DNA from: Peribacillus alkalitolerans | Lineage (GTDB): Bacteria; Bacillota; Bacilli; Bacillales; DSM-1321 | Direction: 5' to 3' | NCBI RefSeq assembly: GCF_010882125.1 | Contig: NZ_JAAGVZ010000014.1 | Coordinates: 1 to 64,000 of the forward strand | Length of the DNA stretch: 64,000 nucleotides | Shown: in pieces, positions 27,227-35,672 of the stretch | Numbering within the stretch: position 1 is the first letter of the stretch | How the letters are laid out: each line of letters opens with the position of its first letter | Made by a program: the position numbers and the translations under genes | The notes under the pieces: model-generated | Seen by the model: only the letters and a program-made list of their open reading frames with translations | Databases searched by the model: none | Told to the model about the DNA's origin: nothing

Positions 27227-28486
27227 CTATTTATCCAACATTCCAATAGCAATATACTTTGCCCATTGGGTTTTAGTCATTTTTTTAATTTGCTCTACCA
27301 TTAGATTAGAGTCTTGTAGAGGTGTAATGACAGGAACTTGACTAGACCAAATTTCTTGAGGCTCCTTTACAATCCGGTCACCCTCCTTCACTCCCTTTTT
27401 CACCTCTATTTTCCCTATGGACGAAATTCCTTTTTCGATCCTGTTCTGCACAATATATCCTTTATCATCAAGTGCATAGACCAATCCTTGCTTGCCTTTT
27501 TTTATATAGGATTTAGGAAGAAACACAACGTCTTTTGCTTCTTTGACAACCACTGATACATTTACTTTTGATCCTGGGTAAAGGTCGTCCTTGTTAATTT
27601 TCAAATCTGAAATAAAGGAATAAATGGTTTCATCTTCTATGGATGGTTCTTTTTCAGGGTAGGAAGAAACAGAAAGTACCATCCCTTTTACTGGTTTTTT
27701 TAGCAGAGGCGATTCATAGCTGACTGCAAGGTTCTGAACCATTTTAGCCCTCTGTACTTCTGTTAATTGACCTTTCACTGCAAGATTAGTAGAGGCTATA
27801 GTAATAATAGGATTGGTTAGTGATTGATCGACCTCTACGACATATCCCTCGATTTGACTTGTAACGGTCAAATCCGCTTCTTTTGCTTGTAAATCACTTA
27901 GCTCAGTCTCTATTTTTTGTAGCTTCTGCTGGAGACGGTCACGCTCCTGCTCCTCCTCATATATATCACGTTCTATTTGAGTAGCTGTTTCCATGAGAGT
28001 GGCAGCTTCATTATTTTGATTCTGATCATTTTGATTCTGATTATTTTGATTCTGATCATTAGTTTCAGAAGCAGGGAAGGTAAGAGACGATTGATATGAT
28101 TCCAATTTGGATAAATGGGCCTCCACACTATCAATCTCACCTTGAAGTTGGAGCTTCGTTGATTCTAATTCCTTTTTTTCTTCTTCTAGCTTGTCTGAAG
28201 AAAAAGTATATAAAGGCGTCCCGGGTGATATGAGATCACCTTCACCAACCAATATGGTTTCCAACACACCCTTATCTGGATCCACCGAAATAGGAACCGT
28301 CGTATGAGGTATAACCACGCCTTTTGTCTGAAATTTTTCCGTTACATTGCCTTTTTCGACCTGCCACCACTCTTTAATATATGCTACACGATGTGCCACG
28401 CTGTCTTTCTTAAGCAATAAATAGAGATTCACCGCTATAAGCAAAACACAAAATAGGATCATCCCTGTAATTCTCCATCTATTCAA
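27227..28486 (-). CDS. Membrane-fusion (HlyD/YknX-like) efflux adaptor
   Basis: A 419-residue adaptor: one N-terminal transmembrane helix (about 6-24), a biotinyl-lipoyl half domain, a coiled-coil hairpin (about 95-200), the second lipoyl half (SQIEGYVVEVDQSL) and beta-barrel/MP domains. The hairpin tip is replaced by a Gln/Asn-rich stretch (DQNQNNQNQNDQNQNN) encoded by a tandem DNA repeat at about 28008-28060. A TTG at 28486 follows GGGAGGG. It resembles YknX, adaptor of the YknWXYZ exporter against the SdpC toxin, but no YknYZ genes are adjacent. Confidence 0.82.
   Translation of the reverse strand: MNRWRITGMILFCVLLIAVNLYLLLKKDSVAHRVAYIKEWWQVEKGNVTEKFQTKGVVIPHTTVPISVDPDKGVLETILVGEGDLISPGTPLYTFSSDKLEEEKKELESTKLQLQGEIDSVEAHLSKLESYQSSLTFPASETNDQNQNNQNQNDQNQNNEAATLMETATQIERDIYEEEQERDRLQQKLQKIETELSDLQAKEADLTVTSQIEGYVVEVDQSLTNPIITIASTNLAVKGQLTEVQRAKMVQNLAVSYESPLLKKPVKGMVLSVSSYPEKEPSIEDETIYSFISDLKINKDDLYPGSKVNVSVVVKEAKDVVFLPKSYIKKGKQGLVYALDDKGYIVQNRIEKGISSIGKIEVKKGVKEGDRIVKEPQEIWSSQVPVITPLQDSNLMVEQIKKMTKTQWAKYIAIGMLDK
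28008..28060. repeat. Short tandem repeat inside the adaptor gene
   Basis: Degenerate units of TTTTGATTCTGATCA/TTA (15-18 bases, about three copies) encode NDQNQNN-type repeats at the coiled-coil tip. All in frame. Confidence 0.75.
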
Positions 28487-28511
28487 TGTACACCCTCCCT
28501 TCATACTTTAT

Positions 28512-29174
28512 TTAAAAGAGCATTCCGATGTTCACATAACCTAGAAACGCTGATACGAACCAATAGAACATATATAGCAAACTAACTACAATTACTGTAA
28601 AACCCCATGTTCTTTCTGATAAATAAGATAGATAACTAGTAATAAATGAAATGATTAGCACTTGAAAAACAGTGATACCGCTAAAAAATTGGATCACTAA
28701 TGAGTGCTTCGTTACGTACTGGGCTATCACTCCTAAGGATAGTGGATTGGATAGATGATTAATTTCCAATCCGATAAAGATGGGTATTTGAATAGCCTGT
28801 TCTAATAAACTGATGCAAAATGCAAGCATTTGGATTACAACTAACTTTTTATATTCCACTTCAAAGATTGTCCAAAAAATTAAAGCCGATAAAAAAATGA
28901 ATACCGTTGGGAACACTAATCCTGAAATCATTCGTCCCATCAGAAATAATTGTTTCCTAGCCTCAAATTCTGAATCTTTCAATGTACTCCACTCTTTTGA
29001 AATTGCCTCTGAACCAATTCCAAATAACCCATTCAATGCAAAAACAGCAATACTTAATAGAAATAATCCAATCAGTTTTCTTTTATACCCGGTAAATGCT
29101 TCAGCCTTCTGTAATTGGTGTTTGTATACACTTTTTTGAAACAAACCCTTTACAAGCTGAATCTGCAAGGTCAT
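28512..29174 (-). CDS. Yip1-family membrane protein (YknW-like)
   Basis: A 220-residue protein with about five transmembrane helices and the Yip1 layout (first hydrophobic helix KLIGLFLLSIAVFALNGLFGIG). YknW of B. subtilis has similar length and works with YknXYZ. The ATG at 29174 follows AAGGGGG; an in-frame ATG 15 codons upstream lacks a site. Its stop is about 25 bases before the adaptor gene, so the two form an operon. Confidence 0.75.
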   Translation of the reverse strand: MTLQIQLVKGLFQKSVYKHQLQKAEAFTGYKRKLIGLFLLSIAVFALNGLFGIGSEAISKEWSTLKDSEFEARKQLFLMGRMISGLVFPTVFIFLSALIFWTIFEVEYKKLVVIQMLAFCISLLEQAIQIPIFIGLEINHLSNPLSLGVIAQYVTKHSLVIQFFSGITVFQVLIISFITSYLSYLSERTWGFTVIVVSLLYMFYWFVSAFLGYVNIGMLF

Positions 29175-29445
29175 TGCCAATCCCCCTTTATGTATGACAC
29201 CTAGTAGAAAAATTCTCAATTACTACCATTCTCTTAAAAAACTACGTTAATTACAAATGAAAAACGAATCATTTCCTTTTTTTTAAGGACCATATTTAAT
29301 TATTTAATGAACGATTGGGGATATTCTTAAAATACAATAGCATTAAAATACTTTCGCTATCGCTGAAATACGATTGAAAATTGTTCCTTTACCGAATTTC
29401 GACGAAACTCAGTTAGCCATAAAAAAAGAGAGCTTAGAACTAGAA

Positions 29446-29573
29446 GTTGATTTCCGATCCGGGCGAACGCTTTCCGCGGGCGTGGCTTGAGCCTCCTCCT
29501 TCGCTACGCTTCGTGCGGGGTCTCAAGTCTCACGCTTTTCCCGCAGGAGTCGTCGCCCTCCTCTCCAATCAAC
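29446..29573. repeat. Palindromic intergenic repeat, copy C
   Basis: Begins GTTGATTTCCG and ends CCAATCAAC, with inner blocks GCTTTCCGCGGG, GAGCCTCCTC, GGGGTCTCAAG and CCCGCAGGAGTC. Same architecture as copies A and B, same orientation as A. GC-rich against an AT-rich background. Confidence 0.8.
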
Positions 29574-29742
29574 TGTGCTTGTACATAATTTTGAGGTGAT
29601 AAACGATGATGACCATAAATCAATCAAGACTTTTGCATCCATGAATTTAAAGAAACTAGAAACTTGGACATGGAAAGTTGCTTGAGTAAGATTCATATAG
29701 CCTTAATTAACAGGTTTTTGACTTGAGAATTCAAGGATACTG

Positions 29743-29872
29743 GTTGATTGTAGCGGAAGGCGCTTGACTCCTGGGGGATTAGCGTTACAGGCGAGACCCC
29801 ACAGGAGCGGTAGCGACGAGGAGGCTCGGCGAACGCCCCCCGGAAAGCAAGCGTCTGGAGCGGAAAGCAACC
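29743..29872. repeat. Palindromic intergenic repeat, copy B (full length)
   Basis: Reverse orientation to A and C: begins GTTGATTGTAGCGGAAGG, contains GAGACCCCACAGGAGCG and GACGAGGAGGCTCGGCG, ends GGAGCGGAAAGCAACC. Lies 170 bases from copy C, pointing the other way. Open frames in it are not genes. Confidence 0.82.
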
Positions 29873-29905
29873 TTTTCTCCTGCAATTCATATACATATCA
29901 AAAAT

Positions 29906-29947
29906 GACAAAAGGTATCGAGAGAGCGTACTCTCGATACCTTTTGTC
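29906..29947 (-). terminator. Strong terminator of the chromate transporter operon
   Basis: An 18-bp perfect stem (29906-29923 with 29930-29947) around a 6-base loop, followed on the minus strand by ATTTTTG. Confidence 0.85.
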
Positions 29948-29975
29948 GACAATCTGAAGAGGGTTGGCCTTAATC

Positions 29976-30506
29976 CTATCCAAGCAATATAGCACCATAT
30001 ATGACCGAACCTATGATTACATAAACGGGATTCACCTTCATGAATTCCATTAAAACGTAGCTAACGAACCCAATCAAGATAGTATGGAATAAGGAAATGT
30101 TAAAATAAGATTCAGCGAAAAAATGAAATGCCATCGTCCCTAGTAAAATAGCGATGGTAGGACGAATGGCAATGCTTAAGCGCTTCACTCTCGGTGAGTC
30201 CTTATACTTCATGATTAAAGCCAATAATCCAATCATGAGCAATAATGAAGGAGCAATGGTAGCAAATAGTCCAACTGATGCTCCTAAAATCCCACCTTGT
30301 TGATAGCCAATATAGCCAGCCATCTTTGTCGCGATAGGTCCAGGAAGTGCATTACCGACCGCTAACATTTCACTAAATTCGGATACTGTCATCCAACCAT
30401 ATACATCGACAACCTGTTCCTTTACGAGAGGAATGCTCGCTGGACCACCACCGTACCCCAATATCCCTGGAATGAAAAAAGCTAAGAAAATATCCCAATA
30501 GATCAT
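29976..30506 (-). CDS. ywrA: Chromate transporter, second half (YwrA-like)
   Basis: A 176-residue short-chain CHR-family subunit with the signature FFIPGILGYGGGPASIPLV at the N-terminus and GNALPGPIATKMAGYIGY. CHR proteins export chromate, probably with protons; many form heterodimers of two half-size subunits. The start overlaps the stop of its partner by 4 bases. The cluster matches ywrABCD of B. subtilis. The symbol rests on synteny recalled from B. subtilis. Confidence 0.85.
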   Translation of the reverse strand: MIYWDIFLAFFIPGILGYGGGPASIPLVKEQVVDVYGWMTVSEFSEMLAVGNALPGPIATKMAGYIGYQQGGILGASVGLFATIAPSLLLMIGLLALIMKYKDSPRVKRLSIAIRPTIAILLGTMAFHFFAESYFNISLFHTILIGFVSYVLMEFMKVNPVYVIIGSVIYGAILLG

Positions 30507-31078
30507 GTGCGTTCCTCCTGGACACTTGCTGCATCCCTTTCTTTTTTCCCTACTGGTAGCAACAACGCAATAAGTAACACAGCAAGGACAAATACTGGCA
30601 CTGGGATATGAAGGATTTCAATACAGACTAGACTGATGCCCATTAATAGAAGAGCTTTTACCCATCCTAAAGTAGAAGCAGACTTATCAACAAACTCCCA
30701 TGTCATCGCTATTAGCATTGCGCCAACAACTGGAATGATCGCTTGTGTCATACCCGTGACCCATGACTTCTCTTTATAATTCGAGATAAGACTTAAGAAA
30801 AAAATCATGATCAAGACTGTCGGGAGAACGGATGCCAACAATGCTATGAACATGCCGGACAAACCTTTAACGCGGTAACCAATATATCCAGCTAACTTTG
30901 TTCCAATGGGTCCCGGTAAAGTGTTGGCCAACGCAAGGGTATCAGAGAATTCTTCTTCTTCCATCCATGCATAACGTTCTACTACTTCCTTTTTCACAAG
31001 AGGGATGGAAGATGGCCCGCCTCCGTACCCAAGCATACCTACACGAAAAAAGGCAAAAAACAAGTCTTTCCATTTCAT
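30503..31078 (-). CDS. ywrB: Chromate transporter, first half (YwrB-like)
   Basis: A 191-residue CHR half-protein. Signature FFRVGMLGYGGGPSSIPLVKKEV and LANTLPGPIGTKLAGYIGYR parallel those of the downstream half, showing an ancient duplication. Five or six transmembrane helices, charged tail. Starts 24 bases after the gamma-glutamyltransferase-like gene, with AAGGTG before the ATG. Confidence 0.86.
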   Translation of the reverse strand: MKWKDLFFAFFRVGMLGYGGGPSSIPLVKKEVVERYAWMEEEEFSDTLALANTLPGPIGTKLAGYIGYRVKGLSGMFIALLASVLPTVLIMIFFLSLISNYKEKSWVTGMTQAIIPVVGAMLIAMTWEFVDKSASTLGWVKALLLMGISLVCIEILHIPVPVFVLAVLLIALLLPVGKKERDAASVQEERT

Positions 31079-31102
31079 CGATGCACCTTCTTTCTACTCC
31101 GA

Positions 31103-32710
31103 TCACCAAGAAGCAATGCTACCATCGGCACGACTTTCTGTTCCTCCTATAAGCACGCCACTTTCTGGATCTCTCCAGATGATTTGCCCACGGCCAAAGC
31201 TACCTGTGTCAGTCTCTATTTTAATGGTGTGCTCCAATCTGGAAAGTGCTTGTGCAATATGGAGTGGGAAGTGTGGTTCGACGCTTACAGTCTTCCCCTC
31301 AAGCCACTGCCATCTTGGCGCATCTAAGGCTGCCTGTGGGTGAAGATTAAAGTCAACTGTATTCATGACCACCTGCATATGACCTTGTGGTTGCATATAT
31401 CCTCCCATTACACCAAATGGACCTACTGCTTCGTTATCCTTCGTCAAGAAACCAGGAATGATTGTATGGAAGGTCTTTTTTCCTCCTTGCAAAGCATTTG
31501 GATGGCTAGGATCCAATGAAAAGTCGTGCCCTCGATTTTGTAAAGCAATGCCTGTACCCGGGACGACCACTCCTGAGCCGAATCCCATATAATTGCTTTG
31601 GATGAATGAAACCATATTGCCTTCTTCATCCGCTGTTGCAAGATATACGGTACCGGAAGTCACAGGTTTATAAGGTTCAGGTTGAATCGCTTTTTCCCCA
31701 ATTAATGCTCTTCTAAGGTCTCCATATTCCTCTGAAAGCAATTCCTGAACCTTCATCTCCATATGTGCAGGGTCCGTCACATAGGCCTTTCCATCAGTAA
31801 ACGCGAGCTTCATTGACTCAATTTGTTTATGATACGTTTCAGTGACATCTTTTTCTTTGAATTGGAAGCCTTTTGCGATATTTAAGGCCATTAGAGCAAC
31901 GATTCCCTGACCATTAGGTGGGATTTCCCACACATCATAGCCTCTATAATTTACTGAAATCGGATCGACCCATTCGGCTTTAAAATTGGCTAAATCATCA
32001 TAGTTTAAGTAGCCACCATGTTTTGATGAAAATCCATCCATCTTCCAAGCCAGCTCTCCTTTGTAAAAACTCTCCCCCTCGGTCAAGGCAATGGCTTCTA
32101 ATGTGTTCGCATGATCTGGCGAACTCCACATCTCCCCAATTTTCGGTGCCCTTCCATTTGGAGCGAAAGTCTCAAACCAGCCTTGGAATTCATCACCTTT
32201 GAAAATTTCTTTATATCTTCTGTAAGCGAATTCCCAGTACTTCCCTAAAATCGGACTAATCGGATAACCATCTCTCGCATATCGGATAGCTGGTGCCAAT
32301 GCCTCTGCTAAAGGCAGCTTCCCAAACCTTTTTGAAAGCTCAACCCATGCTGAAGGTGCTCCAGGTACGGTTACAGGAATGAGTCCATGAACAGGCATCT
32401 TTTCATGTCCTCTATCTTTTAGCGCATCTATGGAAATGCCTCTTGGTGCAGGTCCAGAGCCATTTAACCCGTACAGCTGCTTATTGACCCATACTAGTGC
32501 AAAAGCGTCTCCACCAATTCCATTGGAAGTTGGTTCAACAACAGTAAGAGCCGCGGCTGTAGCAATTGCTGCGTCAATCGCATTCCCACCTTTCTTTAGA
32601 ATATCAAGTCCAGCCTGTGCAGCAAGAGGTTGGGATGTAGCAACCATCCCTTTTCTGGCGAATACACTGTTTCTCGGTAGTGCATATGGATGATGTAAAT
32701 AGTCCGTCAT
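31103..32710 (-). CDS. ywrD: Gamma-glutamyltransferase-like protein (YwrD type)
   Basis: A 535-residue Ntn-fold proenzyme. The autoprocessing site is the Thr in TSGTVYLATADEEGN (about residue 353-356); the small subunit then starts TVYLA. Substrate-site GG in VMGGYMQPQGH is present. There is no signal peptide, unlike secreted GGT, so it is probably cytosolic as is YwrD. Real activity on glutathione or another gamma-glutamyl compound is not shown by sequence alone. It sits between the Lrp regulator and the chromate transporter. Confidence 0.88.
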   Translation of the reverse strand: MTDYLHHPYALPRNSVFARKGMVATSQPLAAQAGLDILKKGGNAIDAAIATAAALTVVEPTSNGIGGDAFALVWVNKQLYGLNGSGPAPRGISIDALKDRGHEKMPVHGLIPVTVPGAPSAWVELSKRFGKLPLAEALAPAIRYARDGYPISPILGKYWEFAYRRYKEIFKGDEFQGWFETFAPNGRAPKIGEMWSSPDHANTLEAIALTEGESFYKGELAWKMDGFSSKHGGYLNYDDLANFKAEWVDPISVNYRGYDVWEIPPNGQGIVALMALNIAKGFQFKEKDVTETYHKQIESMKLAFTDGKAYVTDPAHMEMKVQELLSEEYGDLRRALIGEKAIQPEPYKPVTSGTVYLATADEEGNMVSFIQSNYMGFGSGVVVPGTGIALQNRGHDFSLDPSHPNALQGGKKTFHTIIPGFLTKDNEAVGPFGVMGGYMQPQGHMQVVMNTVDFNLHPQAALDAPRWQWLEGKTVSVEPHFPLHIAQALSRLEHTIKIETDTGSFGRGQIIWRDPESGVLIGGTESRADGSIASW

Positions 32711-32896
32711 TTTTCCCAGCTCCTTAATCTATGTATACTTAACATTAGATAAAATTAATCCATTCATTTAAACACTTAGAAGGAAATTTAACCTTTTTCC
32801 TTTACAAACGAAAGTGAGATACCAAGATTATACTATTTCCCTTAAAAAAGACCAAGATAATTTAAGGAATATTCTGATAAAACTTTATTTTAAAAA

Positions 32897-32916
32897 ACGA
32901 GGTCCCTATGCCTCGT
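32897..32916 (-). terminator. Terminator after the Lrp regulator
   Basis: ACGAGG pairs with CCTCGT (loop 8), flanked by A- and T-runs on both sides. It separates the regulator from the ywrD gene. Confidence 0.75.
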
Positions 32917-32937
32917 ATTTTTTTCTCTATCCACAGT

Positions 32938-33393
32938 TTATAGTTTCAGCCCATTTCTACTCTTAAACCTTCTTAATAGAATATGTGATTCGACACGCGT
33001 AATCCCTTCAAATGCATAGAGTTCATGGTTAATGAACTTTTCTAAATGTGTAAAATCATCCACTAAAACATGCATATGTAATGTGCTGGGTCCTGTCATT
33101 TGATAACAGCTTGCCACACATGGGTTGTCCGCCAATTTTTCCGCTACCTCAACCAAATACGCGGGTTCGCAATCTACTTCAAAAAAAGCAGATACCGATT
33201 TACCCACCTTTTCAGAGTTAATGACTGCTGTGAATCGTTCTATCACACCTTGCTCAATCAGTTGATTGACCCTGTCTCTCACAGCCACTCTTGATAAATT
33301 CAATTCTTTTCCGATATCGACATAGGACATTCTTCCGTTCATCGTCAACAACTCAATAATCTTTTTATCATGTTGGTCTAATTTCACATACAC
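32938..33393 (-). CDS. ywrC: Lrp/AsnC-family regulator (YwrC-like)
   Basis: A 151-residue regulator: N-terminal winged helix (DIGKELNLSRVAVRDRVNQLIEQGVI) and C-terminal RAM effector domain (about 65-150). In B. subtilis the homologous gene heads the ywrCBA chromate locus. Probably controls the following ywrD-ywrB-ywrA genes; a terminator and a 227-base gap lie between, so they may have their own promoter. Confidence 0.87.
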   Translation of the reverse strand: MYVKLDQHDKKIIELLTMNGRMSYVDIGKELNLSRVAVRDRVNQLIEQGVIERFTAVINSEKVGKSVSAFFEVDCEPAYLVEVAEKLADNPCVASCYQMTGPSTLHMHVLVDDFTHLEKFINHELYAFEGITRVESHILLRRFKSRNGLKL

Positions 33394-33541
33394 ACCCCTC
33401 TTTCATCCACATATCGAAACGTATCCCTATCCGAACTATACTATCCTTTATCATTATTCTGCAATCTCCAACTTGTACTATTTCCTAAATAGAATCTAAT
33501 AAACTCTTATTCTAGTAAAATTATTTGTTTTATAAAAAGCC

Positions 33542-33566
33542 GTTTAACTCATTTATCCCCGGGTAT
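33542..33566 (+). promoter_or_regulatory. SigB promoter of the mechanosensitive-type gene
   Basis: GTTTAA (33542-33547), 13-base spacer, GGGTAT (33561-33566): an exact SigB consensus, about 40 bases before the start codon. Same spacer length as both SigB promoters in the rsb operon. Confidence 0.88.
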
Positions 33567-33606
33567 ACACCTTATAAATCATGACTACTAAAAAGGAGTG
33601 ATTCAT

Positions 33607-35343
33607 TTGGAAAGATATCATTTTTGGAATGGATGGAACAGTATCGCCCTCGACCTTCCTGATTTAATAATGGCACTTGTCGTCCTATTTATCGGGTGGA
33701 TGGTAGCAAAACTAATTGAAAAAGTGGTGGAAAAGGGTCTTAAGAAAACGAACCTTGATAATAAACTCTTCCCTCAAAGAACTAATCGGAAATATACATC
33801 AGAAAAGATCATCAGTAAGATCATCTATTATTTAATACTTGTGTTTGTTTTCGTATTGTTCTTTAACATGTTGAGCATGAGTTTTATAGCGGCACCTTTC
33901 GTGAATATGCTTTCTTCTATTACTTCAGCTATTCCTAGAGTTTTAAAGGCTGCCCTAATTTTACTATTTGCCTGGGCAATCGCTTCCGCCTTAAAGTTTC
34001 TCATTAAGAAAGCAGGTAAAACTCTTCGCTTTAATAGATTATTCTCAAAGCTAAAAATGGAAGATTCCCATGAAACTAGCGAAAACATTATTGATAAAGT
34101 AGCCAATATCGTTTTCTATCTTGTCCTATTAATCTTCCTACCAGCTGTGTTGTCCGCACTTGATATTGATGGTGTAGCTGGGCCCTTCACTGGCATGCTT
34201 CACGACATTTTAGCCTTCATACCTAACTTGATTGGAGCAGCACTTATTCTGTTCATCGGTTGGTTTGTAGCCAAACTTGTACGTGACATCATAACGAATT
34301 TCTTACAAAGTGTCGGTATAGAAAAGTTTGTTCAACGAATGGGATTAGGAAAATTAATAGAAGGTACGTCCTTATCTTCTATCATCGGTAATATCGTATT
34401 CGTTCTAATTTTAATTCCCGTGGTCATTGCTGCTTTAGAGCGATTGAACATCGAAGGAATCTCAGAACCTGCTATCGCAATGTTAAACGACATTTTGACG
34501 ATGATTCCAAACATCATAATCGCTATTCTGTTCATTCTTGCTGGCCTTTGGATTGGTAAAATGGTTAAGAAATTCGTATCTGGTTTCTTAAAACGAGTTG
34601 GGTTGGATTCTGTCATGAATGGGATCGGTTATAAAGGAAATCCTTCGACCAATACTACATCTCTTTCAGACATATTAGGATATATCGCACAGATTATCGT
34701 AGTTCTGTTATTTGTTGTACAAGCCCTAAATATCGTTAAACTAGAATTCTTAGTTACTCTCGCAACAGGTGTGATTGCTTACCTTCCACATGTAATTGCC
34801 GCGCTTATTATTTTAGCGGTTGGATTATATGTAGGTAACTTCGTCCAAAAGCTTCTAAAGAGTATGTTCACAGGGGAACATTTCACATTGCTTGCATCCA
34901 TTGCAAAATATGCAATCATTGCCATTGCCTTCTTCATGGCATTGGATCAACTAGGTGTTGCTGACACTATCGTGAATGCTGCCTTTATCCTGATCCTTGG
35001 TGGACTTGCACTAGCCTTCGGTTTAGCTTTCGGACTAGGCGGCAAGGATTTTGCAACAAAGTATTTAAACAAGCTCGATCATAAAATCGAAAACACAAAA
35101 GTAACAATGCCACCAAAACACAAACGTCCTTCATTTAAGCCAGAAGGTACAAATAACAAACCAAAAAGTGGAGAAATTCAAAAACAAAACAATCATTTTG
35201 ATAATGATCCGAAAAATAATCGATCTAGCAACAACCCTTCTTCACCAGAGGATACTGGCTATATAGATTTTTACGATCGTCAAACCCCAACTCCTGAGAA
35301 CGAGGATTACCGCTCTAAACTCGATGACCACGATTACAAATAA
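33607..35343 (+). CDS. Multi-repeat mechanosensitive-type membrane protein
   Basis: A 578-residue protein made of about five copies of the conserved TM-helix repeat (PF05552 type), each with a xxPxxxxAxxxLxxGxxxxxxxx pattern, starting near residues 13, 98, 194, 289 and 381. The last hydrophobic segment (about 463-480) contains GGLALAFGLAFGLGGKD, very like the Gly/Ala pore helix TM3 of MscS. There is no MscS beta/cage domain after it; instead a polar, disordered tail of about 90 residues. A TTG at 33607, 8 bases after AAGGAG, is preferred over the GTG inside the ribosome site. Monocistronic and SigB-driven, so probably a general-stress envelope protein. Confidence 0.82.
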   Translation: MERYHFWNGWNSIALDLPDLIMALVVLFIGWMVAKLIEKVVEKGLKKTNLDNKLFPQRTNRKYTSEKIISKIIYYLILVFVFVLFFNMLSMSFIAAPFVNMLSSITSAIPRVLKAALILLFAWAIASALKFLIKKAGKTLRFNRLFSKLKMEDSHETSENIIDKVANIVFYLVLLIFLPAVLSALDIDGVAGPFTGMLHDILAFIPNLIGAALILFIGWFVAKLVRDIITNFLQSVGIEKFVQRMGLGKLIEGTSLSSIIGNIVFVLILIPVVIAALERLNIEGISEPAIAMLNDILTMIPNIIIAILFILAGLWIGKMVKKFVSGFLKRVGLDSVMNGIGYKGNPSTNTTSLSDILGYIAQIIVVLLFVVQALNIVKLEFLVTLATGVIAYLPHVIAALIILAVGLYVGNFVQKLLKSMFTGEHFTLLASIAKYAIIAIAFFMALDQLGVADTIVNAAFILILGGLALAFGLAFGLGGKDFATKYLNKLDHKIENTKVTMPPKHKRPSFKPEGTNNKPKSGEIQKQNNHFDNDPKNNRSSNNPSSPEDTGYIDFYDRQTPTPENEDYRSKLDDHDYK

Positions 35344-35350
35344 TAATAAG

Positions 35351-35495
35351 AAAAGCGGAAGCGCCCGTTAAGCGACGTATGGGCTGGACGGACCCGTATG
35401 AGATAAAGGAAATACGAAGAACGATAGTGATTCGATGTTGACTTATCGTAAGGAGGGGGAGGAAGCACACTAGTCGCTGGGCGCTGAAGCTAGAC
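35351..35495. repeat. Second-family intergenic repeat (copy E)
   Basis: Begins AAAGCGGAAGCGCCCGTTAAG and ends GGGCGCTGAAGCTAGACA; the ends are imperfect inverted repeats. From memory, this AAGCGGAAGCGCC...GCTGGAGCTAGACA type is scattered through many Bacillus genomes. Single copy here, just after the mechanosensitive-type gene. Confidence 0.65.
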
Positions 35496-35611
35496 ACTGC
35501 TCTAACTTGAAAAAACTATTTTTACTATCTTTTTATAACAGCGGATCTGGAATCTCCAAGGTCCGCTGCTTATATCATTCTACTAATATATGTTTATACT
35601 TTATCCATCTG

Positions 35612-35644
35612 TGGAATGAGAATGAAGTATGTTTTTTACATACT
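35612..35644 (+). promoter_or_regulatory. Inverted repeat and weak SigB-like -10 before the PfpI gene
   Basis: AGTATGT (35626-35632) and ACATACT (35638-35644) form a perfect 7-5-7 palindrome, a likely operator. GTTTAT (35592-35597), 14 bases, TGGAAT (35612-35617) is a weak SigB match just upstream. The promoter assignment is tentative. Confidence 0.4.
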
Positions 35645-35672
35645 GTGATATCAAGAAGAGGAGTGAAGCAGA

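Noticed and set aside
29693-29998. Two overlapping minus-strand frames of 60-101 codons
   Set aside because: They run through repeat B and the chromate operon terminator; repeat B's GC content keeps stops away.
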